Assembly (NCBI GenBank): GCA_002731275.1
Contig: PCBK01000012.1
Span: 1 to 64,000, forward strand
Source of the DNA: Deltaproteobacteria bacterium
Lineage (GTDB): Bacteria; Myxococcota_C; UBA6777
DNA: 64,000 nt
Direction: 5' to 3'
This document shows, one piece after another, positions 49,247 to 59,900 of the stretch; the stretch's first letter is position 1; each line of letters starts with the position of its first letter. A program made the translations under genes and the position numbers. The notes beneath the pieces were generated by a model. The model made no database searches. It was not told the DNA's origin and saw nothing but the letters and a program-made list of their open reading frames with translations.

Positions 49247-49867
49247 CTACTTTTTCGCAATGATGAAGTGTGTCAACTCGCCTTTGTTCAGCGTCAAATC
49301 TTCTATGATAGTGAATCCAGCTTTTTGCAAACTCCCTGTAAGGGTTTGGGCATCAAAGGCATTCAACTCCGGGAGCAACCCAAGCGCCGCGCCTACAGGA
49401 AAAAACAACTTCATCAACCAATTGACCTGTGCAATACAAGCGCTGTTGCTCACAAAGATCCCACCAGGCTTGAGCAGCCCATGTACTTTTTGGATATGCG
49501 CGTCGAGATCATCGACGAGGTGTAAAATACTCAATCCCAACACAACATCGAATGAACCGAATGTTTCAGGAACATCAAAGAGTGTCCCCTTGAGAAACTC
49601 GACATTCTCCACCTCAGCCCTTTTTGCATTTTCCTTGCATATATCCACCATCTTCTGTGAGATATCGACAGCGACGATGCGATGAACATAAGGCGCATGG
49701 GTTACTGCTGTTGTCCCAGTACCACAGCCGAACTCCAAAACCTGCGTCTCGGGCGTGAAATACTGACGCGTTTTCGCCAACTTGATCTCATATGCGTCGG
49801 GCTCATCGACAGGCTTGGCTGCATATTTTGCCGCGAATCGATCCCAAAAACGTTCTGCTCTGTCCAT
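49247..49867 (-). CDS. class I SAM-dependent methyltransferase (type 11)
   Basis: 206 residues. Motif I VLEFGCGTGTTAVTHA, acidic IVAVDISQKM and post-motifs FDVVLGLSILHLVDD and LLKPGGIFVSN define a Methyltransf_11-type enzyme. N-terminus AERFWDRFAAKYAAKPVDEPDAYE is typical of small-molecule methyltransferases in this group. Cytoplasmic. Divergent from the LysR gene at 50058, 190 bp away, which may regulate it. Confidence 0.9.
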   Translation of the reverse strand: MDRAERFWDRFAAKYAAKPVDEPDAYEIKLAKTRQYFTPETQVLEFGCGTGTTAVTHAPYVHRIVAVDISQKMVDICKENAKRAEVENVEFLKGTLFDVPETFGSFDVVLGLSILHLVDDLDAHIQKVHGLLKPGGIFVSNSACIAQVNWLMKLFFPVGAALGLLPELNAFDAQTLTGSLQKAGFTIIEDLTLNKGELTHFIIAKK

Positions 49868-50057
49868 CTATCTTCTCCTTTTCATCACTCATGGTGGAAG
49901 GGATACCTGACTATCTTGATCCCTATTGTACAAACGATTTTCGCAAAGAGAAGAGACAATTCCGTCCACCTGTGGTACATAAATAAACCACTTTTTTTCA
50001 CGCTGGAACAAATCATTACACACTGCGATACAGCAGATAAGGCTATTGGGGATACAA

Positions 50058-50972
50058 ATGACACAGCCACTCAACTGGGATGCGTTGCGGATCTTTTTGG
50101 TCGTCATGCGCGCGAAGAGTCTCAGACAAGCAGCCGAGAAGCTACATGTCAGCCACCCAACAATCCGACGAAAGGTAGAGGAGCTAGAACAGACGCTCGG
50201 TCTCACACTCTTCTTGAGACGATCAAATGGCTTACATCCAACGGTTGAGGCGATGGAGTTGCTCGAAAAAGCGGAACACGTCGAAGCATCAGTGCAGGCA
50301 TTCCAACGTACAGCACACAACGCAGATCCCAAGCTCAGTGGACCGATCCACTTGACGATCCCGGACTCATCGATGAGCGAGTTGATCATGCCAAGCATCG
50401 CCGCGTTCAATCGAAAGTGGCCAGATATCGATTTGTTCATTGAAACTTCATATGATCTCGCCGACCTCAGTAGCCGTGAGGCTGACATTGCAGTAAGGAT
50501 CATCACACGAGGGAGTCTCCCGGATGGAGAACTTACAGGCCGCAAGGTCGCAAAGACATACGCTTGCAAGTACGGAGAAGGACATCAATGGCTCGGATGG
50601 TGGGGGCCAGAGCGAGACAAAGAATGGAAGGCTGAATTTGGCGATCCCGATCTCCCAAGTGTTGGCGGACTTCGCAATATTTACATGCAAAGAGCTGCAT
50701 GTATAGAGGGAATGGGATTGTCCATTCTCCCGTGCTATTTTGCAGACCCCTACCTCGAACGAAAATCAACGCCAGTTTACACCGCAGATCTTTGGGTCCT
50801 TCTCCACCCAGACATGAGAAAAAAACCACGCCTTCGTCTATTACGAGATACCCTCATCGAGGCACTACGTGCACTCCAGCCCGTCCTCTCAGGAGAACAA
50901 CTTGCCCCTCAACTTCGGCCAATCTGTGAAGTAAGACATCCAGACAGAGGGCCTTCTTGTCAGGCTAGATGA
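50058..50972 (+). CDS. LysR-family transcriptional regulator
   Basis: 304 residues from ATG 50058; a TTG at 50046 is in frame. Helix-turn-helix at about 2-60: NWDALRIFLVVMRAKSLRQAAEKLHVSHPTIRRKVEELEQTLGLTLF. The effector domain keeps GPIHLTIPDSSMSELIMPSIAAF and the READIAVRI signature common in LysR proteins. Divergent arrangement with the methyltransferase at 49247 suggests local control. Not linked to the MopE operon that starts 160 bp downstream. Confidence 0.92.
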   Translation: MTQPLNWDALRIFLVVMRAKSLRQAAEKLHVSHPTIRRKVEELEQTLGLTLFLRRSNGLHPTVEAMELLEKAEHVEASVQAFQRTAHNADPKLSGPIHLTIPDSSMSELIMPSIAAFNRKWPDIDLFIETSYDLADLSSREADIAVRIITRGSLPDGELTGRKVAKTYACKYGEGHQWLGWWGPERDKEWKAEFGDPDLPSVGGLRNIYMQRAACIEGMGLSILPCYFADPYLERKSTPVYTADLWVLLHPDMRKKPRLRLLRDTLIEALRALQPVLSGEQLAPQLRPICEVRHPDRGPSCQAR

Positions 50973-51132
50973 GCACAATAATCCGAAGAATAAGGTCATT
51001 TTGGTGTATAGTCTGTAGATCCGTTGTTTTCAGTACGTACAACACTTACATCATACTTGTTTCCTTGTCGTACTTTTGCTTCTACATGGCACAACAGAGC
51101 AGAAACACCAAAGAGCAAAAACGGAGCTATCT

Positions 51133-54027
51133 ATGAAACAGACCACCACACTTCTCCGCCGTTTCCTCTGGATATGTGCGTTTATGTGTTGCAGTCTCTG
51201 TATGCTTCACTGTGGAGCACCAGAGCGCTGCAAGGGTCGTGTTGGAGAGCAAACGCTGGATCCAAATGGAAGTCCGTGTCTCGTCGACTGCGAGTGTAAC
51301 AACCAGCTATACGAAGGTCACTGTCAAGACAATGTTTGTGTCGGAACACAAAGAGAGACATGCAACACAAAAGGTACAAAAAGACCTTGTCTCCTCACAC
51401 AAGCAGGAGCCAATGGCTGCACGAAAGGCACACAAGTCTGTGCCCCAAGTTACCTTTCGTCTTCCGTTTGGGGCGACTGCCAACCCATCCAAAGCACCCC
51501 AAGTGAATCGACACAGACGCTGTGTTTTGATGGACTTGACAACGACTGTGACGGAAAAGTCGATCTTGGAGACGCAGACTGTAAAGACTTTTGCAACCCA
51601 GGAGAGACCCGAGCCTGCTTTCGGTTCGCTGCCGCACAAAAAGGCGTTGGAGCTTGTAAAGCAGGCCTGCAAACCTGCGGTGAAGATAGACGCTGGCCAC
51701 AAAACTGCCCAGGCGAACAAGGACCGACACAGGAAACATGTGATGGCAAAGACAATGACTGCGATGGCAGCGTCGATGAACACTGCCCCTGTCCCTTGGG
51801 GGAAAGTCGTTCGTGTTTTAGTGGGTTGCCCTCTCAAGCAGACAAAGGTGAATGCAAACAAGGCCGCCAAACCTGCGAGACTAAGGGCTGGAGTGCCTGT
51901 GTAGGGCAGACCAAACCACGCGCAGAAAGATGCGATCAAAGAGACAACGATTGCGACGGACAGATCGACGAAGACAACCCCGAAGGTGGTGAACAGTGTC
52001 CCATCGCAGGCAAAAAAGGCCTGTGTGGACTTGGCACGCTTCGTTGTAAAGAAGGGAAACTTCTATGCCAAGAGCACTACACCCCCACACCAGAGACCTG
52101 CAACGGAAAAGATGATAATTGCGATGGCAAAGTCGATGAAAACAACCCAGAGAGCCAAAAACCCTGCCAAGTGAAAGGACAAAAAGGAGTCTGCGCCAGC
52201 GGAAGCACATTCTGCCAAGCAGGGACACTGCGCTGTATCCAACAACGCTCCGCGACACGAGAAGTCTGCAACGGAAAAGATGACGATTGTGACGGAGAAA
52301 CAGACGAGGGCATGAGTGCACAGCCTTGCTATACAGGAACCTCTGGCTGCCTTCAACGCTCCGATGGGAGCTACATCTGTGAAGCACCTTGTCAGGCAGG
52401 CACGCGCTCCTGTCAACAAGGCATCTGGTCTGCCTGTACAGGGCAAACACTCCCCGCCCAACAAGAAGCCTGCAATGGCAAAGATGACAATTGCAACGGC
52501 AAAGTCGATGAACGCTTTCCTCAACTTGGTCTCAACTGTTTTTCCGGACTCTATGCCTGTCGCACAGAAGGAACCTTCGTGTGTAGCGCCGACGGACTTG
52601 GTGTCGTCTGCAACGCAAAACCTCCTGCCCCCGTAGCAGAGTTGTGCAACAACAAAGACGATGACTGTGATGGTACTGTCGACAACAACATCAAACAAGT
52701 CGGCACTGTCTGTAACAACACACAAACAGGCTCACCCTGTAAACAAGGAACATACATCTGTAAAGGCGGCACACTCATCTGCAACGCCGTCCCACAGCAA
52801 GAGATATGTAATGGAAAAGATGACGACTGTGATGGACAGGTTGACGACATCCCTCCCCAACAATGTCCATACACAGGCCCCGCATACACACAAGACATCG
52901 GCAGTTGCAAAGCCGGCTTCCAGCTCTGTCAACAAGGAAAAATGACCGCCTGTACAGGCGAAGTCAGGCCCGCCTCTGGCGAACTATGTGGAAACAACAT
53001 AGACGACGACTGTAACGGGACCATCGACGACTTATGTAAGTGGCACTATACGCTCCCGATGAGCGCATCAAACAGCTCTTACTCCACCGCCAGTGTCATC
53101 ACGACAGACCAACACGACAATGTCTATGTCGCCGGTGAATACCAGGGTTCATTTACGATACAAAACAAAACCTACACCTCCAAGAGCACAAACCAACGAG
53201 AACTCTTCATCCTCAGCCTTGACCCAAGTGGGCGTATCCGTTGGGTCACGACGGTCTCAACCAACCCTGTTCGCCAAATCGGCGCGGCAACCATCTCCGT
53301 CTCTGTCAATGTCACATCCGGACAAGTCACCGTCAACGGACTTGTCTTTGGTAACACCACGCTTCAGCTCGCCAATAGCACACTCACTGTCACAGGTGGC
53401 TCAACAGCTTTTTCACTTGTGTTTGACAGCCAAACAGGCAAAGACATCAGCGCAAAGACAATCGCCAGTAACAACATTCCCTACAACGCAGATGCCACAG
53501 ACACGACATTGCACTCGTACTTCACAAGATCGTTCACCACCACGTATACACTTGGTCCGACCACTTACACCTCCAAGGGACAATCGGATCTCATGCTCCT
53601 CAAGCGAACCAACCTCGGCCAAATCGTTTGGGGATTTCACGTAGGAAGTCCTGTGCATGATACAAATTACGCCGTAGCGCTCGATCCCACAGAGAAAGAG
53701 GTCTTTTTTGCGCTCAATGCGAGCGGAAAAGTCAGCCTCTCCAACACACATACGATCGATTTGGGTCTACATAATAACAACCCAAACACCCCTGTCAAAG
53801 GAACATTGCTCGTCCGAGCAGAGACCACAACGGGCAACATCTTGGGCATCACAACCCTCAAAGCGCTCGACGCAAGCAGTGGCTTCAACCCAGGCTACTA
53901 CCGCTCACTCCACATCACAAAAGGAAATCTTTACGTTGTCGGTTCTCTTAGAGGAAAAGTCCAATCAGGGAGCCAGATCTTCTCCGCCCCCTCCACGAGA
54001 GCTTTTATCTGGAAGGAGAGCAAGTGA
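51133..54027 (+). CDS. MopE-repeat lipoprotein 1
   Basis: 964 residues, ATG 51133 with GGAG six bases upstream. Lipoprotein signal ending CMLHC. An N-terminal Cys-rich module (SPCLVDCECNNQLYEGHC ... WGDCQPIQ, about 35-125) precedes nine MopE-type repeats (about 128-638), each with a core such as CNGKDDDCDGQVDD and an outer Cys pair. The core looks like a D-x-D-x-D-G calcium loop with a central Cys; the MopE motif takes its name from the copper-binding surface protein of Methylococcus. From 639 on the chain is Cys-free and propeller-like (DNVYVAGEYQGSF, FILSLDPSGRIRW). First gene of a four-gene operon; its TGA overlaps the next GTG. Predicted surface protein; ligand unknown. Confidence 0.88.
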   Translation: MKQTTTLLRRFLWICAFMCCSLCMLHCGAPERCKGRVGEQTLDPNGSPCLVDCECNNQLYEGHCQDNVCVGTQRETCNTKGTKRPCLLTQAGANGCTKGTQVCAPSYLSSSVWGDCQPIQSTPSESTQTLCFDGLDNDCDGKVDLGDADCKDFCNPGETRACFRFAAAQKGVGACKAGLQTCGEDRRWPQNCPGEQGPTQETCDGKDNDCDGSVDEHCPCPLGESRSCFSGLPSQADKGECKQGRQTCETKGWSACVGQTKPRAERCDQRDNDCDGQIDEDNPEGGEQCPIAGKKGLCGLGTLRCKEGKLLCQEHYTPTPETCNGKDDNCDGKVDENNPESQKPCQVKGQKGVCASGSTFCQAGTLRCIQQRSATREVCNGKDDDCDGETDEGMSAQPCYTGTSGCLQRSDGSYICEAPCQAGTRSCQQGIWSACTGQTLPAQQEACNGKDDNCNGKVDERFPQLGLNCFSGLYACRTEGTFVCSADGLGVVCNAKPPAPVAELCNNKDDDCDGTVDNNIKQVGTVCNNTQTGSPCKQGTYICKGGTLICNAVPQQEICNGKDDDCDGQVDDIPPQQCPYTGPAYTQDIGSCKAGFQLCQQGKMTACTGEVRPASGELCGNNIDDDCNGTIDDLCKWHYTLPMSASNSSYSTASVITTDQHDNVYVAGEYQGSFTIQNKTYTSKSTNQRELFILSLDPSGRIRWVTTVSTNPVRQIGAATISVSVNVTSGQVTVNGLVFGNTTLQLANSTLTVTGGSTAFSLVFDSQTGKDISAKTIASNNIPYNADATDTTLHSYFTRSFTTTYTLGPTTYTSKGQSDLMLLKRTNLGQIVWGFHVGSPVHDTNYAVALDPTEKEVFFALNASGKVSLSNTHTIDLGLHNNNPNTPVKGTLLVRAETTTGNILGITTLKALDASSGFNPGYYRSLHITKGNLYVVGSLRGKVQSGSQIFSAPSTRAFIWKESK

Positions 54028-56885
54028 GAGACATGACCAGCCATCTAAAAGACACACCCCGCTGGACTTCCATTTTGGCAGTACTTGCGCTTTTGGGATT
54101 CGCCACCTTGGGTTGCAGCGCCCCGCCTCTCTGTCAGGGGCAGGCATCTTCGCTCTCCATCGACACCAACGGGAGTCCATGTACAAGACATTGTGAGTGC
54201 AACAACCAACGATTTGAAGGGCACTGTGTGCTCCAAGAAGGTCGTGAAACGGGCGTCTGTCAAGCAGTCTCACGGGATATATGCGAGACCAAAGGGAGCC
54301 GTCGTCCTTGCCTGCTCGCAGCTCCCACCACCACTTGTCGCGAAGGTGTCCAAATATGCCACCCCGATTACCTCAACACCGCACTATGGGGCGATTGCCA
54401 ACCTATGCAGACAACCCCTCGTGAGAGCGGCGCCCAGTGTTTCGATGGTCTCGACAATGACTGTGATGGCAAACAAGACCAAGGCGATCCTGATTGTAAA
54501 GACTTTTGTCAGGCAGGTAACACCAGAGCGTGTTTCCAAGGAGAACAAAGTCTTCTGAATATAGGAGAGTGCAAAGCTGGCGAGCAAAGTTGTCAAGAGG
54601 GCCGATGGGGTCCTTGCCTCTACCAAACCCTCCCGACCAGCGAACAATGTAACGGAAAAGATGATGATTGCGATGGCAGCGTCGATGAAGGATGTCCTTG
54701 TACACCGGGTCAGCAGCGCTCTTGTTACGAAGGTCCACAAGACACGCGCAATACAGGTGAATGCCAGGAAGGACTCCAGCAATGTGCAAATGAACAATGG
54801 AGCACCTGTCAGGGACAGGTGCTTCCCCGTGCTGAACGCTGTGATGACCAAGACAACGACTGCGATGGACAAGTCGATGAAGACAACCCCGGTGGTGGCG
54901 CCCCTTGTCATCTTTCGACTCATAAAGGTCCATGTGCTCTTGGACAACGACGTTGTCAGGCCGGTAGACTTTCATGTGTCCAAGTCACCTTTGCAGCACC
55001 AGAGACCTGCAACGGAAAAGATGACGACTGTGACGGCCTCATCGATGAAGACAACCCCGGTGGTGGCGATAATTGCTTCACAAATGCGCCCGGAGAATGT
55101 GCAAGTGGACAGTTGCTCTGCCAACAAGGAGCCCTCACCTGTCATCCCAAACGAACGGCACGTCAGGAAGTATGTGATGGCAAAGACAATGATTGCGACG
55201 GTCAAACAGATGAATCACTCACCAGACCCTGCTTTCCAGGGATTCGTGGGTGTCTCCAACAAGCCAATGGCCAATACACCTGTGAGGCTCCCTGCCAGGC
55301 GGGTTCACAACGTTGTGAGCAAGGGGCTTGGAGCACTTGCCAGGGTGCGTTGCTCCCACAAAAAGAAGAATGCAATGGAAAAGACGATGATTGCAACGGA
55401 AAAGTCGATGAGGACTTCGCGCTTCTTGGACAAACTTGTACAGTTGGCCGTTCTCTTTGCCAGAGAAAAGGAACATGGCTCTGTAACACCCAGGGGAACG
55501 GATTACGGTGCAGCGTCCAGGCCGCTCCAGCCCAACAAGAAGTCTGCAATGGACAAGACGACGATTGCGATGGCAGCACAGACGAAGACTTCCCACAAAA
55601 AGGACAGCCCTGCACACTCTCCTCATCCAACCAGACCTGTACAACAGGCATCACGATCTGCCAAAACGGCCAGCTCGACTGCTTTGCCTCCACCGCCAAG
55701 GAAGTCTGCAACCAACGTGATGATGATTGTAACGGTAAAATCGACGATATTCTCCCGCTCCCCTGCCCTTACAATGGCCCCTCCAACACATTAGGGGTCG
55801 GTGCCTGTAAAGCCGGCGCCAAGTTCTGCTTTAACGGCTCACTGACCACATGTCTCGGCGAATTTCTGCCCAAACCAAAAGAGGTCTGCGGTAACCAACT
55901 CGATGACAATTGCAATGGCTACCTCGAAGAGACTTGTCCGTGGGCGTTTGGCTTCGACAAAGCCTCTGGCACCCTCTACGACAATGTCTCCGGCGCTGAT
56001 GGATACATCTATGCGGCAGGTTCACTCAGCAACACGTTAACCCTCCAAGGCAAAACATACACCCCAACAGGCGCAAGCGACGCATTCATCATGAAGCTCT
56101 CCCCAACAGGCGCGATCGTCTGGTTCAAAATGCTCGGACTCTCTTCGACCCAAGCCAGCGCATACCAACTCTCTTTCGAGACGAAACAAAACAAAACATA
56201 TCTCAACGCAGAGCTCCATGTATACGCAAGTCAACCGTTCGATTTGACCCTTGGAGCTGACACATTCACACAGCGCCAGAAACTCTATGCCGCCGCACAA
56301 ATCGATACAAACACAGGTACGATCCTCTCAGGAAAAGCCATCCCACCCCCAACTCCTATCACATACTACACACGAACCGTCACCGTACAGGACACAAGCG
56401 GCGCGACATACACGATTGGTAACACCAACACCCCAATCACACATGGCACCTCCACATACACCCCAAGAGATTGGGACATCTATGTCACCAAAACCGACGC
56501 GCAAAAGAAACCCGTTTGGTTGTTTGGTATGGGTGGACGATATACAGACAACGGCTTTGACATCACACTCGATGCCCATGGTGATGTTTATATCAGCGGT
56601 GATATCTCAGGTCTCGTGAGTGTCGGCAACAAAACCATCGGACGCGTTGACTATCGCTCTCTGTTCGTTGTTAAGCTCGATGGAAACACGGGAAAACCTC
56701 TGTGGAGCACCTCTGCATCAGGCTCCTACTTCAACAGCATCGCATACGGGTTTATCAATGTCTCTATCCACCCAAGCGGCGACGTGATCGTTGGAGGCAA
56801 TGTCCACCAACAGCTCACCTTGCAACAAACGTCTCTATTTAACACGACACGAACCGCCTTTTTGGCGCGACTGCCGAAACCCTAA
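54024..56885 (+). CDS. MopE-repeat lipoprotein 2
   Basis: 953 residues. GTG 54024 is the start: AAGGAG lies five bases upstream and the codon overlaps the previous TGA (GTGA). Signal ends ATLGC. Same build as protein 1: Cys-rich module (SPCTRHCECNNQRFEGHC...), nine repeats between about 137 and 640 (CNGKDDDCDGLIDE and variants, several followed by a DNPGGG or DFP spacer), and a propeller-like end (GYIYAAGSLSNTLTLQG, DVYISGDISGLVSVG). The last repeat is altered (CNGYLEETCPW lacks the D-E). Its N-terminal module is nearly identical at DNA level to that of protein 3. Confidence 0.88.
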   Translation: MRDMTSHLKDTPRWTSILAVLALLGFATLGCSAPPLCQGQASSLSIDTNGSPCTRHCECNNQRFEGHCVLQEGRETGVCQAVSRDICETKGSRRPCLLAAPTTTCREGVQICHPDYLNTALWGDCQPMQTTPRESGAQCFDGLDNDCDGKQDQGDPDCKDFCQAGNTRACFQGEQSLLNIGECKAGEQSCQEGRWGPCLYQTLPTSEQCNGKDDDCDGSVDEGCPCTPGQQRSCYEGPQDTRNTGECQEGLQQCANEQWSTCQGQVLPRAERCDDQDNDCDGQVDEDNPGGGAPCHLSTHKGPCALGQRRCQAGRLSCVQVTFAAPETCNGKDDDCDGLIDEDNPGGGDNCFTNAPGECASGQLLCQQGALTCHPKRTARQEVCDGKDNDCDGQTDESLTRPCFPGIRGCLQQANGQYTCEAPCQAGSQRCEQGAWSTCQGALLPQKEECNGKDDDCNGKVDEDFALLGQTCTVGRSLCQRKGTWLCNTQGNGLRCSVQAAPAQQEVCNGQDDDCDGSTDEDFPQKGQPCTLSSSNQTCTTGITICQNGQLDCFASTAKEVCNQRDDDCNGKIDDILPLPCPYNGPSNTLGVGACKAGAKFCFNGSLTTCLGEFLPKPKEVCGNQLDDNCNGYLEETCPWAFGFDKASGTLYDNVSGADGYIYAAGSLSNTLTLQGKTYTPTGASDAFIMKLSPTGAIVWFKMLGLSSTQASAYQLSFETKQNKTYLNAELHVYASQPFDLTLGADTFTQRQKLYAAAQIDTNTGTILSGKAIPPPTPITYYTRTVTVQDTSGATYTIGNTNTPITHGTSTYTPRDWDIYVTKTDAQKKPVWLFGMGGRYTDNGFDITLDAHGDVYISGDISGLVSVGNKTIGRVDYRSLFVVKLDGNTGKPLWSTSASGSYFNSIAYGFINVSIHPSGDVIVGGNVHQQLTLQQTSLFNTTRTAFLARLPKP
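54285..54410 (+). repeat. near-identical DNA segment shared with MopE-repeat gene 3, copy 1
   Basis: Aligns without gaps to 57157-57282. I count about nine or ten mismatches, mostly third-position. The flanking coding sequences of the two genes are much less alike. Confidence 0.65.
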
Positions 56886-56916
56886 TCCTCAACAGACCAA
56901 AAGAAAGGCAAATGTC

Positions 56917-59900
56917 ATGCGTACACAGATGCGACAGTTCGCGACTCTCTCAGCGCTGCTTTGTTGTCTGTTCTTAGGACAGGCATGTAGCGCTGACAAC
57001 CAGTGTGAAGGGACACACAGCCAAACCTCAATCAACCCAAATGAAAGCCCATGCACAACATCTTGTGAGTGCAATAACCAACGATTCGAAGGACGTTGTG
57101 TGATCCAAGAAGGTCGCGAAATGGGCGTCTGTCAGGCAGTCTCACGGAATGTATGCGAGACGAAAGGGAGCCGTCGTCCTTGCCTGCTCGCAGCCCCCAC
57201 CACCACTTGTCGCGAAGGTATCCAAGTATGCCAACCTGATTACCTCAATACCGCACGGTGGGGCGATTGCCAACCTATCGAACAAGCGACCAACGAGTCC
57301 ACACAGGCAAAATGCTTTGATGGCATAGACAACGACTGTGACGGTGTTTTCGATCTAGGAGACCCTGACTGCAAAGACTTTTGCCGTCGCGGGACCACTC
57401 GTCCCTGCTTTCCAGGCGACGATACACAGCGAAATGTCGGTGAGTGCCGAGCTGGCATTCAAACATGCGAAGCAAACCAACGATGGGGAGAGTGCAAAGG
57501 AGCCATCTCTCCAACCACCGAACAGTGCGACAACAAAGACAACAACTGTGATGGCAGCGTCGATGAAGGATGCAGCTGCCAAAATGGAGACACTCGGACT
57601 TGTGGTGAAAACAATCAGCTTGGAGAGTGCAAAGCCGGGACACAACAATGTCAACAGGAGACATGGGGCCCTTGCACCAACGCCATCACGCCACAAGCAG
57701 AAGAGTGTGATGATAAAGACAACGACTGTGACGGACAAATCGACGAAGAAAACCCTGGCGGTGGAGGCATATGTGTCCTCCCACAACAAAAAGGAACGTG
57801 TTCACAAGGTGTACGTGTTTGCTCTGAAGGCTCACTCATATGCCAACAACAAACGTTCCCCCAAACCGAACAATGTGACGGGAAGGACAACGATTGTGAC
57901 GGCGAGATCGATGAAAATATCCCCGGACTTGGTGGAACATGCCAGACAGGTAAACAAGGTGTCTGTGGTGATGGGATCTTCACATGCCAAAATGGTGTCC
58001 CAACGTGCCAACAACAAACCCAAGCCACACAGGAACTATGCGACGGAAAAGACAATGATTGCGACGGCCAAGTCGACAACTTGAAGCGCTCCTGTTACCC
58101 AAGCACCAAGGGATGCACACGCGACAGTCAAGGCACCTATCTCTGCCAAACACCATGCCGTACAGGTGAAGACATCTGTATCAACGGTCAATGGAGTGGT
58201 TGCAAAGGAGCGATCGTACCAACCCAAGAGATCTGCAATCAAAAAGATGACGATTGTAACGGAACGATCGACGAAAACTTCCCTCTCAGAGGCACGACAT
58301 GTTCGATCACCACTCCCTGTCAAAGAACAGGCATCTGGAGCTGTAAAACCGACGGAAGTGGACTCTTCTGTAAAGACACGACAGGGAACTTACAGGAGAT
58401 CTGTAACGGCAAAGATGACGACTGTGACGGAGCCATTGATAACATTCCCCCTATCCCATGCCCATACAAAGGTCCAGCCAACACGGAGAACAAGGGAGGC
58501 TGCAAAGCTGGGACACAACAGTGTATCAACGGAACCTTCTCGCTGTGTTCAGGGGAAGTCCTTCCCCAAACCGAACGCTGTAATGGAAAAGATGACGACT
58601 GCAACGGAGTAATCGATAATATTCCAGCCAGGGTGTGCTACTCAAGCCAGACCGGCTGTGTCCTACAATCATCTGGAGGATATAAGTGTACGGCCCCTTG
58701 TCAAACGGGCACACAGAGTTGTCAACAAGGAACTTGGGGGGCGTGCAAAGGCGAGCTCCAACCCAGCCTTGAGCTTTGTGACAGCAAAGACAACGACTGC
58801 GATGGACTGGTCGATGAAGGTTGTAATTGGGTTGCAGCTCTCCCTATCGATGTCGGCGCCACATTCTTAGGCATGAACGCAGTCGGAGATCGTCAAGGAA
58901 ACACGTACATCATAGGCGGTATCAATGGCGATATGACACACAAAGGGACGACCACAAAGGTCAACAATGGCCTCTTTGGTGTCAAACTCGATCTCAAACG
59001 CAACATCGTCTGGACTATCACAGCGCAAGGGAACGCAAAGATCAAACGCATCTTCAAGCTCCAACTCGACACCAGCGGCAGTCAGGACATCCTTAGAATC
59101 TACGGTATTATCGACGTGGGAGCGAACGCTGCCAGTATCTCTTTTGGCAGCCACACCCTTAGCGTCAACATCGGCCAGCGTAGCTTCGTCGCGACACTCG
59201 ACCCAACGACAGGCCAATTCCTCTCTGCAAAGCTCGACTTTTACCACAGTACACGCTCATACTATACGTACTCCCCTACACTCGGAGGAGAATGGCACGC
59301 CCCTGGTATCGGTGGGGATATCTACGCCATTGGCACCCTACACGCCAACGTTACGAGGACATTTGGCACCATCCAGCTCACCTCAAAAGGCGGTACAGAC
59401 GGATACATTTACCGACAAGACAACCAATTCAAGACACCATGGGCCATCCAGTTAGGTTCGACAAGCAGTGGGGATGGTTTTGATACCCTCACGACGGATC
59501 AGGCAGGCGATCTGTACGTTGGCGGTGTCCTGAACACAACAGGCGCACTCGGCACCACAAACATCACAGTCCCAGGCACAGGCTTTACACCCAAACACCT
59601 CGTCGCCCGGCTTCACCGCGCGACGGGTGCACAGGCATGGGTGTCGACCTTTGTCGAAGAATATGGATTCGCAGCGATCACCGATATCTACGCAGACTCC
59701 AACAAAAAGCAGGTCCTCGTTGGCGGGCGATTTGCGAGTAAACTCACATACGGAAGCCAAGTCGTCACCAACCTCGGTGGCGAAGGAGGTTACCTCGCAC
59801 GTCTTGACTACACAACGGGCAATCTATTGTGGCTCAAAAAAATGTCCAACAACATCTTTACATCTTCTTCGCGCTTCGAACTCGGAGATATCTCTGTAGA

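Noticed and set aside
54661-55794. 377-residue overlapping frame in MopE-repeat gene 2, and similar frames in genes 1 and 3
   Set aside because: The repeats' biased codons (GAT/GAC, TGC, AAA) keep a second frame open. The same shadow appears in all three genes and has no start signals.
51520-58830. MopE repeats as a CRISPR-like or satellite DNA array
   Set aside because: The repetition is at protein level with irregular DNA spacing and varied codons, inside long translated genes.
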